The notes beneath the pieces are model-generated. The model had not been told where the DNA came from. It saw nothing but the letters and a program-made list of their open reading frames with translations, and made no database searches. Shown here piece by piece: positions 10,201 to 23,778 of a stretch of 64,000 nt of DNA. Location of the stretch: positions 7,070,925-7,134,924 of the forward strand of contig JACDQD010000003.1 of NCBI GenBank assembly GCA_019843655.1. Direction: 5' to 3'. Source of the DNA: Lethocerus indicus (Eukaryota; Arthropoda; Insecta; Hemiptera; Belostomatidae). Positions within the stretch are counted from its first letter, which is position 1. Each line of letters opens with the position of its first letter. Made by a program: the position numbers and the translations under genes.

Positions 10201-12459
10201 TAGTAACACTATCCGGGGATAAGAAAACAATTCACGCTGCGACATCCGAGCTGAAGATTTACGAGACTCTCGAGTTTATTGAAGTGTATTTACATAATGT
10301 ATTTACAAATACACTTTAATATTGACATTCTTGGTAGAATAATGGATATATTAAAAATATACTCAAAAATATAGTTTATTCACCCCACATTAATTCTGAT
10401 TTGACTCGAGGGTTCATCAACTTCTGGAACCGATTACACCGCCGATATTTCCGAGAAGACGTTGAGGATATCACGCCAGACTGTAATGTGGGGATTCCCC
10501 TAATATATACCGATTTATTGAGTAAAAATTTTAAGAAAATTCGTATCAATAATTCGTAATGAGTGGAATGAAAATCGACCTAAATAACGCGAAGAATATA
10601 GTAATAATGTAAGCATTTACTCAAGCAGTTGTCCTGCCCCTAGAAGCCACAGAAATATCGGGCACTCTGAAATGCCCCAAAGACCTTCGTTTCCAGCTGA
10701 TCTGACTTTGAATTTGATTAATAATGAAGTTGTTAATTATTTAGTGAAGTAATTGCTGACTGCACTCAACAAATATTAATAAACTACTTATGCTTTCTAT
10801 TACTGGGGGCGAAGTTTCAATCATAATGTTCCGGACATCCAAAATCATAAAATATCCTCTCCCCATATCGATACCTTCGCTGATTTAATATTTTAAATAA
10901 ACAAAAACAAGTTTTTTTTCCGATAGACCCAAAACCCCATCGAACATTGCCGTAAAAACTGAGCGACTGTAACCAACCGGTTCAATCCGCGACCAAACAA
11001 GGGAGAGGAGTCCAGAAATTGTTACAGGTTATAATATGACCGCCGGGGACCCCCTTCTATAATAACTATCTGCCTCCGTTCTCAGAGAAGATTATACCGA
11101 AACATTGTCAGCAGTAGCCGACTTGTAGGTTGTAATGCTACTGCACTGCTATTATTAAATTGTAATTCCGGTCATTACGTCGAATTTTACAAAGCCCTTC
11201 TGTTGCCGGGCATCACGAAATGATTTCGATTTCCCTTTTCTTGTGTTCGTATTCAACAGAAGAGAGATTTTTTACTAATTAAAGACAGAATAGAAATTAA
11301 TGAAATCCAGTTCATAACTAGCTAATATCGCCAGCAGATAACCGACCGTTTAAATCGTCCGTAGAATTAATTTATGGTCGATAATTAACGCATTAGTCGA
11401 ATATGAAGAATGAGCCTATTTAGAGACAATTGAAATATGCCCGATAAATATCTATGTTATTAGTTGACTGATTCAAAATGACATTCTTGTCTATTAACTG
11501 CGTCATCATTTTTAATCAGGGGGCGATAAATTGATGTCGCTGTTGATTTTTTTTTAATTCCAATTTTATTCCATTAGTTTGGCAACGAGCGTATATCGAT
11601 AATGACTTATGAATACTGTTTAAGAGATAAGTCGAAACGATTGAATAACTCATAATAATACTCAATCCGTCCAGGTCAGAGCGACGATCCAGCTCATCAC
11701 ACACGAAATTGTATCTCGTATAATTATAAGGAATATTCACGGTTATATTGTAAATAAACATTTTGAAGATCGAAGGAGTCGTGAACTGACGGGCATTAAG
11801 CTGGCTAGAGACGGCCATTAAAAAAAAAATCGTGACTTCAAGTTCTATTTTATAGTGGCCATATTAACGGTTTCTTCGACGTTCAGTTACGGGCCGATCG
11901 GGCGCGGGCTCTCGATATTTTACCGAAATAGGATCAACGCTGTTTACCCAAGGTGTATAATAATAGAGGCCCATCACTGCATAGAGGGTCGCGTGACTCC
12001 ATGATTCTCGTCGATGGGAATAAGAGCGCATTTGGACTCTATGTAATATTATATTGTTTGGAGGGTGGCCAGTGCCAGTTCCCCCCCTCCCCCACCCTAC
12101 GAGAGACCGACCGGTAAAGCGACATAACTGTTAACGCTCCATTGAATTCACGTCAGCCCGTTTTTGACGCCCCATTTCCCAATGAAAATGTCGACAGTTT
12201 AATACTTTATCGTTATAATCTACGTCGATCGAATTTCCACTCCAACAATTGATAAAATATAGATTGTTAATTACGATTGCACGGCCGGTACGTCTTTTCC
12301 AGACGCTTTATACGGTTTGCCGGAAGAATATAGAAATTTTTCCAACCCGATCCTTTTCTCGGTTTAGTTCCTTTAGTAGTCATCATTTGTTTCCAGCGTC
12401 ATAATATAAAATACATCTCGAACATAATCTGCATATTATATTAGACCTGTCTTGAGGTG
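10201..12459. other. AT-rich spacer with small GC pocket
   Basis: AT-rich throughout except about 11850-12120, which contains C-rich runs at 12078-12098. The minus-strand 100-codon open frame at 11516-11818 is AT-rich and resembles no known family by eye. Nothing else was recognised. Confidence 0.6.
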
Positions 12460-13160
12460 AAAATACCGCCGTTAATCAGTAAGGAAGGCGGAAGTGCGGC
12501 TCATCCAATTAAGTGCCATCTAACCGTTTAAGAGAGATACTCTTTTGAGCGGCCTCGGGTCCCCGGGGAAGCGGGCGCCTCCCGGCCGAAGCTTTCCGAA
12601 TTCCGAAGGCGGCATTCTCGGAAGTGGCGAGAAGCGCGAGCGCATTCCAGGTGCCCGGTGGTAATTCTCGTGCTCGGGGGGGAAATGTCGGACGATGACG
12701 CTCCGGCCGGTGGACGGCATTGACTCGGCCTTGCCGGTGACGTCACCCGACGCCCTCCCACCCCGCCATCGACGACAACCGACACAACATCCCGTCCGTC
12801 CCCAAATTCAATTACCCGATAATACTCGGTTGGGCACGGGCCCACAATCCTCTCCTCCTCATCCTCACTCCTCTAATAATCACAACCTTTCCCGCTAATT
12901 GGCGCCACTTTTCGGTTCGAAAACGGCCCTAACCCGGCCTCCCCTCGATAATCGCGCCGGGTGCAACCTCGTTAAATTAATACGGCGGGCCCGTCAAATT
13001 TCGGCCCTCGGCCCGGCTCTAATTGAAAACTTGAAAATCGGCATCTCGGACAACCGGCCCGCAGAACGCGCGGCCCGACAACTTCGTGACCCCGCATAGT
13101 CCCTTCCTTACAGGGACGATTGATCGTTCCCCGATCGGTATAACCCGGCAAACCTGGTTT
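12460..13160. other. GC/CpG-rich island
   Basis: A strongly GC- and CpG-rich block of about 700 bases. Frames of 66-105 codons are open on both strands simultaneously, which points to base composition rather than coding. It could be a regulatory or promoter-type island, but no TATA, initiator or exon structure was identified. Confidence 0.6.
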
Positions 13161-14395
13161 TCGAACTATACCATTTTAGATAATATATATAAACGATGTT
13201 GCTGAAAACGATGCGAATTCATAATACTAATTGCCTTCTGGTCTTTTCTCGAATGGTTATTCTATCGATCCTTGCCATAAAATTAAAGTGCGAATAACGC
13301 TTGTGGTTAACGGTTTTATAATTTGTTTTCTTATTATATGACCACTTCCGAGCTTATCTCGGAACAAATTACAACAAATCCGACGGATAATCCGAAATAC
13401 CGATTTTTCGGATTTGAAATTTCAAGAAATTATCGAGGAATTTTTTAATTATCTACCGATGAACAAAATCTCCAACAGTTCGTAAGTTACATATTTCGTA
13501 CATTTTCGGGCTTACAATCGAAATTATAAGTACTGGAAATATGGTAACATTAGAAACATGTAATTCTAGGGTTAAACGAAGTAGGAGAACGTATTGGGCC
13601 TTCGCGGCGTTCGTAGGATTTTCGCAGTGGCTTCAAGTACATGATTGTTGTTGGTAACTTCTATTGTAAGACAGGCGGACATAGCGATCTTCGGCATGCT
13701 CAATTTCCGCCAGCCATTTTGGTCTTTCATGGGCTTGGGTTGTGCTGATTCATTCTGCCCGAATAACTGATACAATTAATATGATAATAAATATCTTGTA
13801 AAGAGTTGTTCCTTATGTTACGAAAATTCCACGAAATACAAATATTTTTGCGAACCTATTTATTAAATTAAACTTCCGTCATATTCTCAAACCATATAAT
13901 GTTGCCGTTTCCGATATGGCATATAACTGAGCTTAGAGAGTAAAAGTGGATAGTAAATGTACCGCGCGAGTCACTCGCCATTTCTAACTGTACAGTTATG
14001 TTGGGACAAACCCACTGAACTTGCTAATTAAGTTTGCAAACAAGTCCGTGTGCTGGAGTCGGTAATTAGGTGGGCTCAGGGATTAGTCCAACCCCCTATA
14101 TTGCTCTTCCTACTTGGGGTTCCTTCTTGTTATGTATTAGGAGGCGTTTATATTGTGATTTACAATGCCGCAACTTCTACTAAGAAAGAGTAAGCTCGAC
14201 TATAACGGCTGTGCGTCTACCCGGAATGGTTTTTCTATTATCTTAATTACGACAGATATAATTTATTATACCAGATTTAAGTTGTATCAATAATTAAGTT
14301 TTGGCGATGTTCCTTCACGATCGAGACATAATTATAAGAAAAAGAACCTTCGAGGAAAGATATTTTAAAATAAACAAGGTTAAGAAGGGAGAGGA
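13161..14395. other. AT-rich spacer, nothing recognised
   Basis: About 1.2 kb of AT-rich sequence. One 67-codon minus-strand frame (13572-13775) shows no recognisable domain. No repeats or RNA genes were recognised. Confidence 0.65.
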
Positions 14396-14880
14396 TAGTT
14401 AAAGAGGGGTTGGGTGTAAGACTGTTCGTAGGTAGAGTGGGTGGTTAATCCCGGATCGGGTGGTGGCGAGCTATTTGAGTATGAGCGAGGAGCGCGGCCC
14501 GGAGTCCACTCGCAGATCCGGTTTCTCCGTTTCCCTCTCTCCCTCCTCTCCCTCCCTCGCTCCCTCTCTTTCCCTCGCTCATCTCGATCCGGCGACTCGT
14601 TCCTCCACATTCTGCACCTTATGATACTCGCCGCACACCACTACTAACTCTCTTCAACAAAGCGTTAAAAAGAGAACGGGCTTTTTTCGCCGAAATAATT
14701 TTTGGGTAGTCTATTCCGGTGCCTTATCTGCGATCGGCGGCCTATCTCCGCCAAAGCTGGAAGAGGCTCGGGGATTATAACCTCTGTTGATTTGGCGCGA
14801 GCAGGTGGACAAGCTGTAAAATACGCCGAGGTAGGTCCACAACAACAAAACAAGGAGTCCGAGGGGAATATATTCAACAG
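14396..14880. other. GC-moderate stretch with polypyrimidine tract
   Basis: A pyrimidine-rich run of about 65 bases (14519-14585, CTCCCT-type units) sits beside a GC-moderate segment. The arginine/serine-rich and leucine/serine-rich frames in it are translations of this tract and should not be taken as proteins. Confidence 0.65.
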
Positions 14881-15720
14881 TATATCAATCTAGATGTGGA
14901 ACATTGCGGGTGATCGCATAATTTTGAAAAATAGATTCCCGTAATCTAGTAGGTGCTTTCTTGTCATCGTTCGAACATCATTTTAATTTTAACAAAACGC
15001 TGTCAGTGCACTGAAAACGTATTCGCATGATACTACAATGTTTTTCAAATTTTAGTAGCAAAAAACTAAAACAGTTTTAAAACTGAACTTAACAGTGTCA
15101 AGCAAGAGAGGTACGAAAGGATTTGCAGCACACATGGTACGGCATTGGAGGAATAGATGAACACCGCGGAAGCGGAGTCCGGGAATGTTTTACGGCGTCC
15201 CATCCGTACGTGAGAGTTGTGCGCGTTGGCGATTCGGAAGTGTTCGGCCCGGGGGCGCGTGATTTTCCTTCGCTTCCGACTAAGTTCACCAACCCCGCCG
15301 ACGACGCGCTATCTTATCGGCCGGCCGGGTATTCGGCCCCCGGGGTGCGTGCGGAATGCGCGGCCGTATCTATTGCAGTTCGGTTTCGAGTCGTTAAGAG
15401 GTGTGAAAATAAATTACGCCCCGCGGAGGCGTCGGTGGGAGCGAGCAGCGCGGCGGTACGTGCCCCGACGGCGGTCACACTCCTCCCGTCGGACGGCCGT
15501 CTGGAAATTTGCAGCGCAGAGCTCGCGGAAAGGAAGGAACAGTTGGGCTTTGCTCACGCGCTCTGTCCCTCCGCCCGCCTAGAAAACAGCCAGATGCCGA
15601 GGCCGAGCAATTTTAAACCGTCCACTAGCGATACCGCTTTTCCCCCTTTGCCGATTGAACATTCAATAATTCCCATCTCCGAAGATAACAGCATTAAATC
15701 CATCATATCGCTTATGTAAA
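14881..15720. other. CpG island holding the longest open frame (198 codons)
   Basis: After an AT-rich lead-in to 15090, the block 15091-15640 is very CpG-rich. The plus frame 15123-15719 is open for 198 codons, but a second plus frame is open for 121 codons over the same bases (15217-15582) and a minus frame overlaps too. The translation is rich in A, R, S and P, with no domain, signal peptide or membrane segment. I judge it non-coding. A promoter-type CpG island is a reasonable alternative reading, but no core promoter motif was found. Confidence 0.5.
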
Positions 15721-16830
15721 TAAAGCGTTTATTCTAACAGGGCAAAACACAGCTACTCTGCTAACCTCTAATACGTTCTAGAATAAGATTAACATACTCT
15801 AATATTTCCCGTATAATTATATATACCCATAAATGATCGACTACATAAACAGACCCAGTATTTATCCGGAAATTCCTTATAACGGTACATGCTATGCGGC
15901 ATTAATATTTCATAAATGTCCGATGAACGGCCCGCCGATTACTTGCTTAATTAAGACGATTTGAGAAAATATTATACGTTGTATAAATGCGAGTAGATTT
16001 ATTTTGCGATTGATAGGATCCAAAAAAATGTAATTACGGAACGGAAACGACATTTCGGCGATAACCTTGCCGATGTGTGACCGGAAAAAAGTATCTCAGG
16101 CCGAGTTATAAGCCCGGTTCCGATGGGGTGAGCCGTTTACACACGATAATATCTGGAATATACGCGCAAAGTACGTGCGATGGCCGTCGGGGTTGGGCCG
16201 TATTCAATGTTAACAACCGGCCATTTATCAAACGTTTCACGACCTCCTGCCGTTATCTGAATCTGTGGAGATATCTCTTACAGAGGGGGGAATGGGAGAT
16301 GCTAGATGCTCACCGCAGCTAACATTAATTGTAGCCTCATTTCGTTTCCTCGTTTTTTTTTCGCTTGCGGACTCGCGAAAATTTCTCCGCCCCGAGTTCA
16401 GTCACCTCTCAATGTTCGATATCATATCCGGTTTCTTCTTCGATCTGAAATTACAGCCGGAGTTGGCCGTTGTGCCCGGTTTCTGGAAGACAGAAGGAAG
16501 GAGGATGCTCGCATTTGGACAGGACTAAATACGTCGTCTCGGCGGCTGCTATACGTCCCAGACCCAATTATGGCCCCTAGTCAAAATAATTGTTCGACGT
16601 TTCCTAACGTTAATTGAATTAATCGGCATAACGAATTGAGGTCGCTTCCTCGCCCGGGGACGACTCAAAGTCGGATGTCGCGATCCGACATTTCAGATGG
16701 CGATTTCGGCCTTGACAATTTAAATGGCACACTCAATATTGGAAGGCTACGAATCACTCGTTCGATACCAGCCGGGAGTTGGCTTTGTCTTTTTTCATCA
16801 TCCCCTGATGCATATCCCCACTGACACGAG
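15721..16830. other. AT spacer then GC-moderate island (16.05-16.75 kb)
   Basis: AT-rich to about 16040, then CpG-bearing. Three partly overlapping plus frames of 81-103 codons (16077-16617) are mutually inconsistent and unrecognised. Nothing else was recognised. Confidence 0.55.
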
Positions 16831-17627
16831 TATTCCTGTTTTATTTCTCATAACTTTGAATTCGATAAACAAAAATGGACCCCTATCATAGCCCCTTCCG
16901 AAATTTACAAACACGTATATGTTCCGCACTAAATTGAAAATTAACATAAAAGTGTCTAAATCAGGCTCCCTTCCCTAGGACCAATCTTACCACGTCTTTA
17001 AGTAGCATTAAAATCATTACAGTGGTCAAACGAGAACTACGCGAGACTTTTTAATCACGTTTTCACAATTAATCCTACATTAATTATCTTATAAATCTTT
17101 ATAGAGCGCGTTTTGTCAGTTTGTCAATCTGTGGCTATTTCCCATCCACACAGGCCGAATCAACTTACACATCAGCCTAACGAGGGAATTATAACTGATT
17201 GGTTTTATTCTACATAGGTACTTGCAGTAAAATAGATTCAAACCGATAGTACAACTTTGGACGGAAACGAATTAATGAAAAAAGAAACGGGAGGGTCGTA
17301 GGCAGTGGATATTGCCCAACAGAGCGAGGAGGGTCACGCCATAGTTCCCAGTCTCGGACTCGGATACAAAGCCATCTTGTTTATCGTCGGTCACAAATCT
17401 CCCTCGGAGTCGACACGGATTGAGGCGGTCTGGAAAATGTGTCTGGGCCGCGATTTCGGACAAGAGCAAGAGCAAAAGCAAGAGCGGCCTCTCCCAGAGC
17501 TATTTATTTATATAGATTTAAGCCGAAGTGTGCCCCTGTTGGCGACTATTGTCCAGAGTGGCGGTGGGAGGTACCCGCCACAGTACTCTGCGACATTTGC
17601 AAGTCAAATGCAAGCGCACTAAGTCGT

Positions 17628-17628
<1 letters not shown>
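16831..17628. other. AT spacer then GC-moderate block with CAAGAG-type repeat
   Basis: AT-rich to about 17270, then GC-moderate. A degenerate hexamer run (AAGAGC type) occupies 17461-17486. Frames through it give a Q/E/K-rich peptide, which is a property of the repeat. No gene was recognised. Confidence 0.55.

Positions 17629-17660
<32 letters not shown>
17629..17660. repeat. (CA)16 microsatellite
   Basis: A perfect CA dinucleotide run of 32 bases, starting within GTCGTGCACA and ending before GAGGCTC. Its flanks do not match the microsatellite flanks of copy A. Confidence 0.97.
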
Positions 17661-17663
<3 letters not shown>

Positions 17664-17689
17664 GCTCTCTCCCTTTTAGACCACGAGGT

Positions 17690-17706
17690 GGGGGAGGGAG
17701 GGAGGG
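17690..17706 (+). other. G-quadruplex motif
   Basis: Four G runs (5, 3, 3 and 3 bases) separated by single A residues. This satisfies the usual G3+N1-7 quadruplex pattern with very short loops. It lies 30 bases downstream of the CA repeat. Confidence 0.6.
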
Positions 17707-17740
17707 AATGCTCTCTTCTTGACCCTCATGCTACTTAGGA

Positions 17741-18311
17741 ATGTTCCGCGCTAACAATATAGACAACATGAACCTTCTCGGCCGTTGCACGAAAGGGCTG
17801 TTCAGGTATAACTATGATAATTTACCAGGAATTATGATAATTGGAGTCATTTTAATGCAACACTGCCCGGTGCATTACACATGCATTATCATTTTTCTCG
17901 CCGATACTATTTCTGCAAAAGCCACTATTTATGTATTTCATTCTGTGTCGGTTTATTAGTTTAAATTTCGACTTAAAATAGTCTCGTTTTCACATATCGG
18001 AGGCGTAAATCTATCGTCTCACGTGGAGTCGACGTGTAGTTAAACGACTACATATAATAAGGTTAGGAATTTAAAGTTCGCTAGCGTGCGGAACTGAGGG
18101 AGCGTTGGAAGCGCGTAGGTTTCGACACAGCACGGTAAGAGCGGACATTCCGCCGGGGAATGAGCTAAAATAAAACGGACGTTCACGATTGAATCGGAGC
18201 GATTCGGCACGCGAGGAAATTACCATTTTCGAGTTAAATATTTCAAACCGTCGCTGGAAATAAACACAATCTATCGGGTTTCAACATTCGTCGATTTCGT
18301 CAGACGGAGGG
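17741..18311. other. AT spacer grading into GC island
   Basis: AT-rich to about 18060, then CpG-bearing. The 72-codon frame at 17741-17959 is unrecognised. No repeat was recognised. Confidence 0.55.
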
Positions 18312-18360
18312 GGGGTCGGGCCCCCTGTCGCCGCAATTTTCTAGGGGGCCGCCAGACCCC
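18312..18360. other. Strong GC stem-loop
   Basis: The left arm GGGGTCGGGCCCCCT (18312-18326) pairs with AGGGGGCCGCCAGACCCC (18343-18360). This forms about 15 base pairs interrupted by a 3-base bulge, with a 16-base loop. It lies in a GC island, so chance self-complementarity is more likely here than elsewhere. No transcription signal was identified. Confidence 0.6.
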
Positions 18361-20217
18361 GAGCCCGGATACGCGAAGAGCGTCAACTGTTATCGAAATC
18401 GGACGCTAAACGCTCTGAGATTCGAGCGCCCCCGTTCAATACCCGGCCCGTAATCGGGCGCCAAATCGTCCCGAAGCCGTTTCAACAACAATTTTTGAGT
18501 GCGGCGCAATTTTGAGACTCGCCTCAATGGATTACAGACACAGCTCGTGACTTTTACCGCAGGTGTCGCAACCGACAGGAGCGAAACGACCGAGCAGCGC
18601 TGCGACAGATTCGAACCGGGCTCCAGACAGAAATGGTGGCGATTGTTCGCAACGCCTCACGGCTCTGACTGAGAAGAACGCGGTTGCATTCATCCGGCTC
18701 GTCCCAATAACAAATGAATTGCCTCGTTTAAAGATAACGAAACGGCTCTTGCTCCACTGGCCGTTATCGCCATTCTGATCAAACTTTATATCAATACCTC
18801 CGGCAAAATCCGCTCTGTGACCGTAACCGAATAGATTCTGTACATTTACAGGCGGCATAAATTCCAATTAAACTCTCTATATGTAGAATTTTGAGGATAC
18901 TCTACTAGGTAAATATATCAGAATAGAAGTAAGGGAATTAAGAGTTTGCAATTAACGAAGTATCATTCTGATAGTTTTGATAGGAAAACTCATCTCGTGA
19001 TGATTTAACAAATTTCTTTATTTGGAATGAACCTGTTTAACCTTATCAAAATTTAATATTCACATACCGATTTCGAGCATTAACCAATGTTAACGTTCTG
19101 AAATTACATTATTTAGGTTACTATACCTACTGTGGGCCCGCTAGAGTTCGGAATATCATCAACGACTTTCTGTTTATGCTGATTTCATCTAATGACGGAC
19201 CGGGTTTCGTCTTCCAGCCACGTCATTCCACCAAATAGCAATAACTTTATTGAGATTATTATACATAACAGTCTTCGCTGTTGCATTATATCGGTTGTGC
19301 TTTTGTCAGGGTAATTTTAAACGATGTATTTATGCTCCAGCTGGGCATTTGAATGGTCCCGTACCGTCTGTCGCCATTACTGTCACTCGTCTAATTGCAG
19401 GTTAAATCGTCGTCACGAAGACCTCGCTTTCCCCTATTCTGGCGTACTGACCACGGCGGAAGGCCGGAACCGGTCTAGTCCGGGGCCGAAAATGAGAGCG
19501 GCGAAGGTCTATGACCCGAATGAGAGCCGGCGGTGAGAGCCTTTTCATCCTTCAACGTTGTTTCGAACTTTCGTCTTACACTCAAGCCGATTTGGGCAAT
19601 GAATTATTTATTGGAAAGAAATTAAGACTTCTTATACTCCATAATTTCTGCTTTGCAGCCGCCTTAATACGACGAGAAGCGATGAATTCTTTGTCTCTGG
19701 AAACGGCGGAATGGATGGAATTAAGGCTCGTAAAATAGGTTATTAGTTTTAAAAACTCAACGATCGTTCCAGATTTATCTCCGGGAGAAGATCTAATGCG
19801 TGTCATCCGAGAGAGTCTCTTTATAAAAATTAGAAACAAATGGCCCCGGCCTTATAAATGTCGCGTAACGGTACGGGGCGGGGAAACTAAGTGGTTCCGC
19901 ATTCATATTCCCGCAGAATGTGTCGCTCTCGGCGCTCTCGAGTTCTTCGACCGCCGGCTCACGCTCCGAGCTCCTGCTTTAGTTTAGAGAAGGATAACTG
20001 CCCCACCCCCACCCAGCCCAGTTCCCTCCCACCGACCCCCAATAAATTGTCCCTCTGTCAGATAACTCCTTGGAATTTCGACGAATCGCTATACTATATC
20101 TGTAGATATCCAGATTAAATCAAATTATTCTCTAGTCAAACTTAAAATAGATATTGTCAATTGTTGAACAAATGGACCTACGTTAGTCTGAAGCTCATGC
20201 ATCGTCGCTCTTGCGAT
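18361..20217. other. GC islands (18.4-18.9, 19.1-20.0 kb) with AT spacer
   Basis: CpG-bearing blocks flank an AT-rich gap (about 18870-19110). Frames of up to 111 codons on both strands near 18.5-18.9 kb overlap and are unrecognised. A C-rich, CCCAC-type run lies at about 20000-20040. No gene or dispersed repeat was recognised. Confidence 0.55.
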
Positions 20218-20280
20218 TTTCTGTCTCCGATTTGTGGCTAGGTCGGACCGGTTTTGGTTCTTCGTAGTCGTCAGTTGTAT
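20218..20280 (+). repeat. Probable decayed fragment of nested-palindrome family
   Basis: The order TTCTGTCTCC, GGTCGGACCGGTTTTGG, TCTTCGTAGTCGTCAGT follows the arm order TTCTGTCTCC, GCTAGACCGGTTTCGG, CATCTTCAGTAG seen in copies A-C. Substitutions are many and the hairpin centre is lost. The order of blocks is the main support. Confidence 0.4.
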
Positions 20281-21480
20281 TTCGTCTGTGTATTAGGGCG
20301 GTTGCCGCGGACCCGAAGAATGATAAAATAATAAGAAGATGTGACGTTAGTATACCTCCTGGTTTATATTAGTCGAACGAATTAAATATCTAAGAGGCCC
20401 AGGAAATATGTGGACTTAAGCCAAGGTCTACTATAAATTTTCTCCGTGTATAGTATCACTGCAATAAAAACATTACGCCGCTCATCTATATTCTTAGTAG
20501 TAACTATGGACTTCCATGCATAAGAGTCGCAGATTGATTTATTCGTAAAACAGCTGCAAACTAATTTAAGTGTCGATAACACATTTAATTTCCTATTCAT
20601 TCCTCAGTCTGGTATAGTTGTATGTTCATTTCAATACTACAATATCGAAGAAAATATACGATATATTGTAACCTATTAGAAATGCAAAATCTCCAACAGA
20701 CCGTGTACAGTGCTTCGGCGCTTTCTTGAAATACAAAACCGCATGCACTTACATTAAAAACTCGCATTATACTTCTTATTTATTCCTTAGTGTGTAACGG
20801 TGTAACACGTTTATGGGTGCATTAACTCGGGCGCGGGGTCAGGGACTGACGCGGCTCTGTTTCCTTTAGGGCAAGACCGAAGACACGAGAGGTGCCTATT
20901 CCCAACACGGTGAAGTTTAGTTGAATCGCCTCCGGGTTCGGCCACTGATTTACTCCGGCCGATACCCATCGAATCTAATGCCTCATTTCAGTAACATGGA
21001 CTGTAAATCACCATTTATTTCCTCGAGAACATAGAAAATGATAATTTTTTATTCATTTCAATGGAAATTCCATATTGAACCAATCCATGTAGTAACAATC
21101 GTAGCATTAGATAAAGGGTATTTCATACCGAAGTTAAAATCACAATAATATTAACAAGTAATAGGACGCACCCAACGTTCCCTCTGTATGTATGAAGATC
21201 AAGCTCCACTGAAGCTTTCGAATGTGTGGTCTTAAGACAGGCCAAATAGAATGAAATAAATCAAAAAAATACAGCTTGTATTTGTTTATCCATATGCAAA
21301 AGGTTACTTTCCAGAGGCAAATAATCATTTACTGGCTCGGTAAATAAAACTGGTCTGTTATTACATCCCGGGACGTTTCATAAATCTTTTTGACGACTCT
21401 TTCCAGTTTACTTAGCCCATTTACGGGAATATGAGCAGTTTCCAGTTCAATTATTATCGGGCATATTTACGACCGGTCGC
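20281..21480. other. AT-rich spacer with small GC patch
   Basis: Largely AT-rich, with a GC-moderate patch at about 20815-20980. Minus frames of 62-72 codons are low-complexity. Nothing was recognised. Confidence 0.6.
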
Positions 21481-22030
21481 GACTCCAATCGCATGCCGCA
21501 TCGTCGGCGCGTTCCACCCAGACGTGCCCAATCATCCCGCCCGACGAGACCGGCGGGGGGAAACATAAATTCAACCGCTGTAGAAATTAAATTACCTTAA
21601 TTCAACATTACCTCTCCGAGTGACAATTAAAATAAACGGCTCGGTTTATCATTCGCGTCATCTCTCTAGCTCGCGGCGGCATGGGGGGGGGAGGGTTTAA
21701 TTTACGGTCGTCCGATAAGGTTTCCCCGTCGCACGCACACCCCCAAAGCAAGTTTTATACCGGCCCGAACGCGGACAATTTAAAACCGTGTACGAATTTA
21801 GCTCCGAATGCAGTATGTATGAAGGTCGGTGTTTGGGGCAAGTTATATTTAGTGTGATGCCGGTGGCAGGCGGCAGCGGGAGGTCGGCCCGCATAACGGG
21901 ACCACGAGACCGAGCGAGCCCTCCTGGACCCCGAACGGCCTCCAAAACTCGAATCATAAACGTCGTTTATAGTCGCCGCCCGGGTCAACTACTCCCTGGG
22001 AATAGCGCGGTATTCCACTGATTCACATCA
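21481..22030. other. GC/CpG-rich island
   Basis: CpG-rich, with a 9-base G run at 21683-21691. Overlapping frames of 77-86 codons are open on both strands over 21697-22021, a composition effect. No core promoter or exon was recognised. Confidence 0.6.
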
Positions 22031-23778
22031 GATACCTAACAACCTGTTATAGGCGCGGTAAACGATTGTTTGTCTAATAATAGCGACGATATGCACCAAT
22101 TTCTGAAACCCTTAACGCTCAATGTTATTATCGATCGTATGCGATTGAAACGTTCACTCATAAAATATCTAAATACTGCTAAATTTCGACGGCCACAGAA
22201 CTGTTTCCTGCGATTCCTGTCTGATAAGGAGAATTGGCAAATATAATTCGGTTTTGAGCACAAAAGCGACAGATTGCTTATTCGAATTGATTATTGAAAA
22301 AAATATATGCGACCGGTTGATACTGATACTACTGTACGTCCCTTCAAGGACTCGAACGACAGCTGTGCACTGCCACAAAGCTTCTCGAATACCGGCTGCA
22401 CCACGATCCAAAGACATCAACCATTCAAGGTCTGATGATCTGAATAATCCGGAAGTAGATAAGCGATATTAATATATAACAAACTGAATGCAATAAATCT
22501 GTCATATTTTGTCAATACTACTTTGTATCATTGTGTAAAAATCATGTATACGTCTAAATAACAAAATTCAAACGTCTAAATTTCAAAATAAAATTTAGAA
22601 ATATATAAAACTGCTCGTGTGGAAAAAGTGCCATCATTGGGTGGTCTCTTTTATCGAGACATTCATGTGAAAAGAAAACACTCATCAGTTGTACCCATAA
22701 CTATACGTAGTTGATTGTACAAAAATAAAAAAAAGGTTAAAAAAAAGAAATATATAAAAGAATACAATTGAATAACAAATTTAAAAGTATTTGGAATATC
22801 AATTTTACTAAGTATTATAAAAATATTTTTGGGTTAGTTTGAAAATGGATCGACGAAACAAACGCTAATAACGAAGGATCGAATGTCAGGGCATAGCCCA
22901 TAACGGTCCGATCGGTCGGGTGATGTTCCCATGGATAAGTTCAATTAGTAAAGCTTAATTAGTCTACAGAACAGCCTCCTTTAGGCCCCAGTTGTTTTTT
23001 TTCTTAGAACCCTCTTGTTTAGATAGGGTTCCTTTTTTGTTTTTGAAATTATCCCCCGGCTATGGCCCGGGGTTATCCTGCCGGCCGCTTATCTGGGGGA
23101 TGCCCACAGGCTTTCATTGAATGGGGGCCAACCTAAACACAGTTAATTAGTGCTTCGTCCCTTTTACTGCTTTGACCCGACGCTTTTTCGTTGATATCCT
23201 TTCAGTAAACGGAGGAGGGAAAAATAAAAAACAAATTCAAAGCCCACAACATCATGTCCATTGGTCCGTGACACGGACGATAAGCTGAAACGTTGTTTTT
23301 ATGAGCTGGTAGACATCCTACTGTGACAGCTTCAACTTGAAATCTAGACTTCTACGGCATTCATTGAGCTAAACGTTATTTAATAAACTGTTTACTTAAA
23401 CATTTGTCTAATGTGCGTCAATGTAGGCACTTTACATTACCTAGTCAAATAGCGTATATATTTTTTTCAACAATATTTTGTCGACACGAGTCCATGTCAA
23501 AAAATATTATTTCAATTTCATTCCTCTAGAATTTCAGAGGTACAAGCGAAAAAGAAGCACCTTCATCAAAGTAAAGTAATACTACAAACCACCAGTAGAA
23601 AAGCGCGCGAGAGGTGTTTCGAATGAAATTCATTCAGGGAGAAAGTGAAAGTGACGAATATCTGCCTAATGTGGGTGCGCCAGTTTCTGTCTCGTTTTCT
23701 TGTTGTTTTTACAACCAAAGGCAACTTATCAAGTGAGACAATAAGAGCGGGGCACGCCTTTCCTGTTTGTATGCGTCA
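22031..23778. other. AT-rich spacer with GC-moderate segment (22.9-23.2 kb)
   Basis: AT-rich to about 22850, including A-rich runs near 22725-22750. A GC-moderate segment follows, then AT-rich sequence to about 23570. Frames of up to 83 codons are unrecognised. No family fragment could be supported. Confidence 0.6.

Noticed and set aside
15123..15719. 198-codon plus-strand open frame as a protein-coding gene
   Set aside because: It lies in a CpG island where another plus frame (121 codons) and a minus frame are open over the same bases. The translation has biased composition and no domain, signal or repeat structure.
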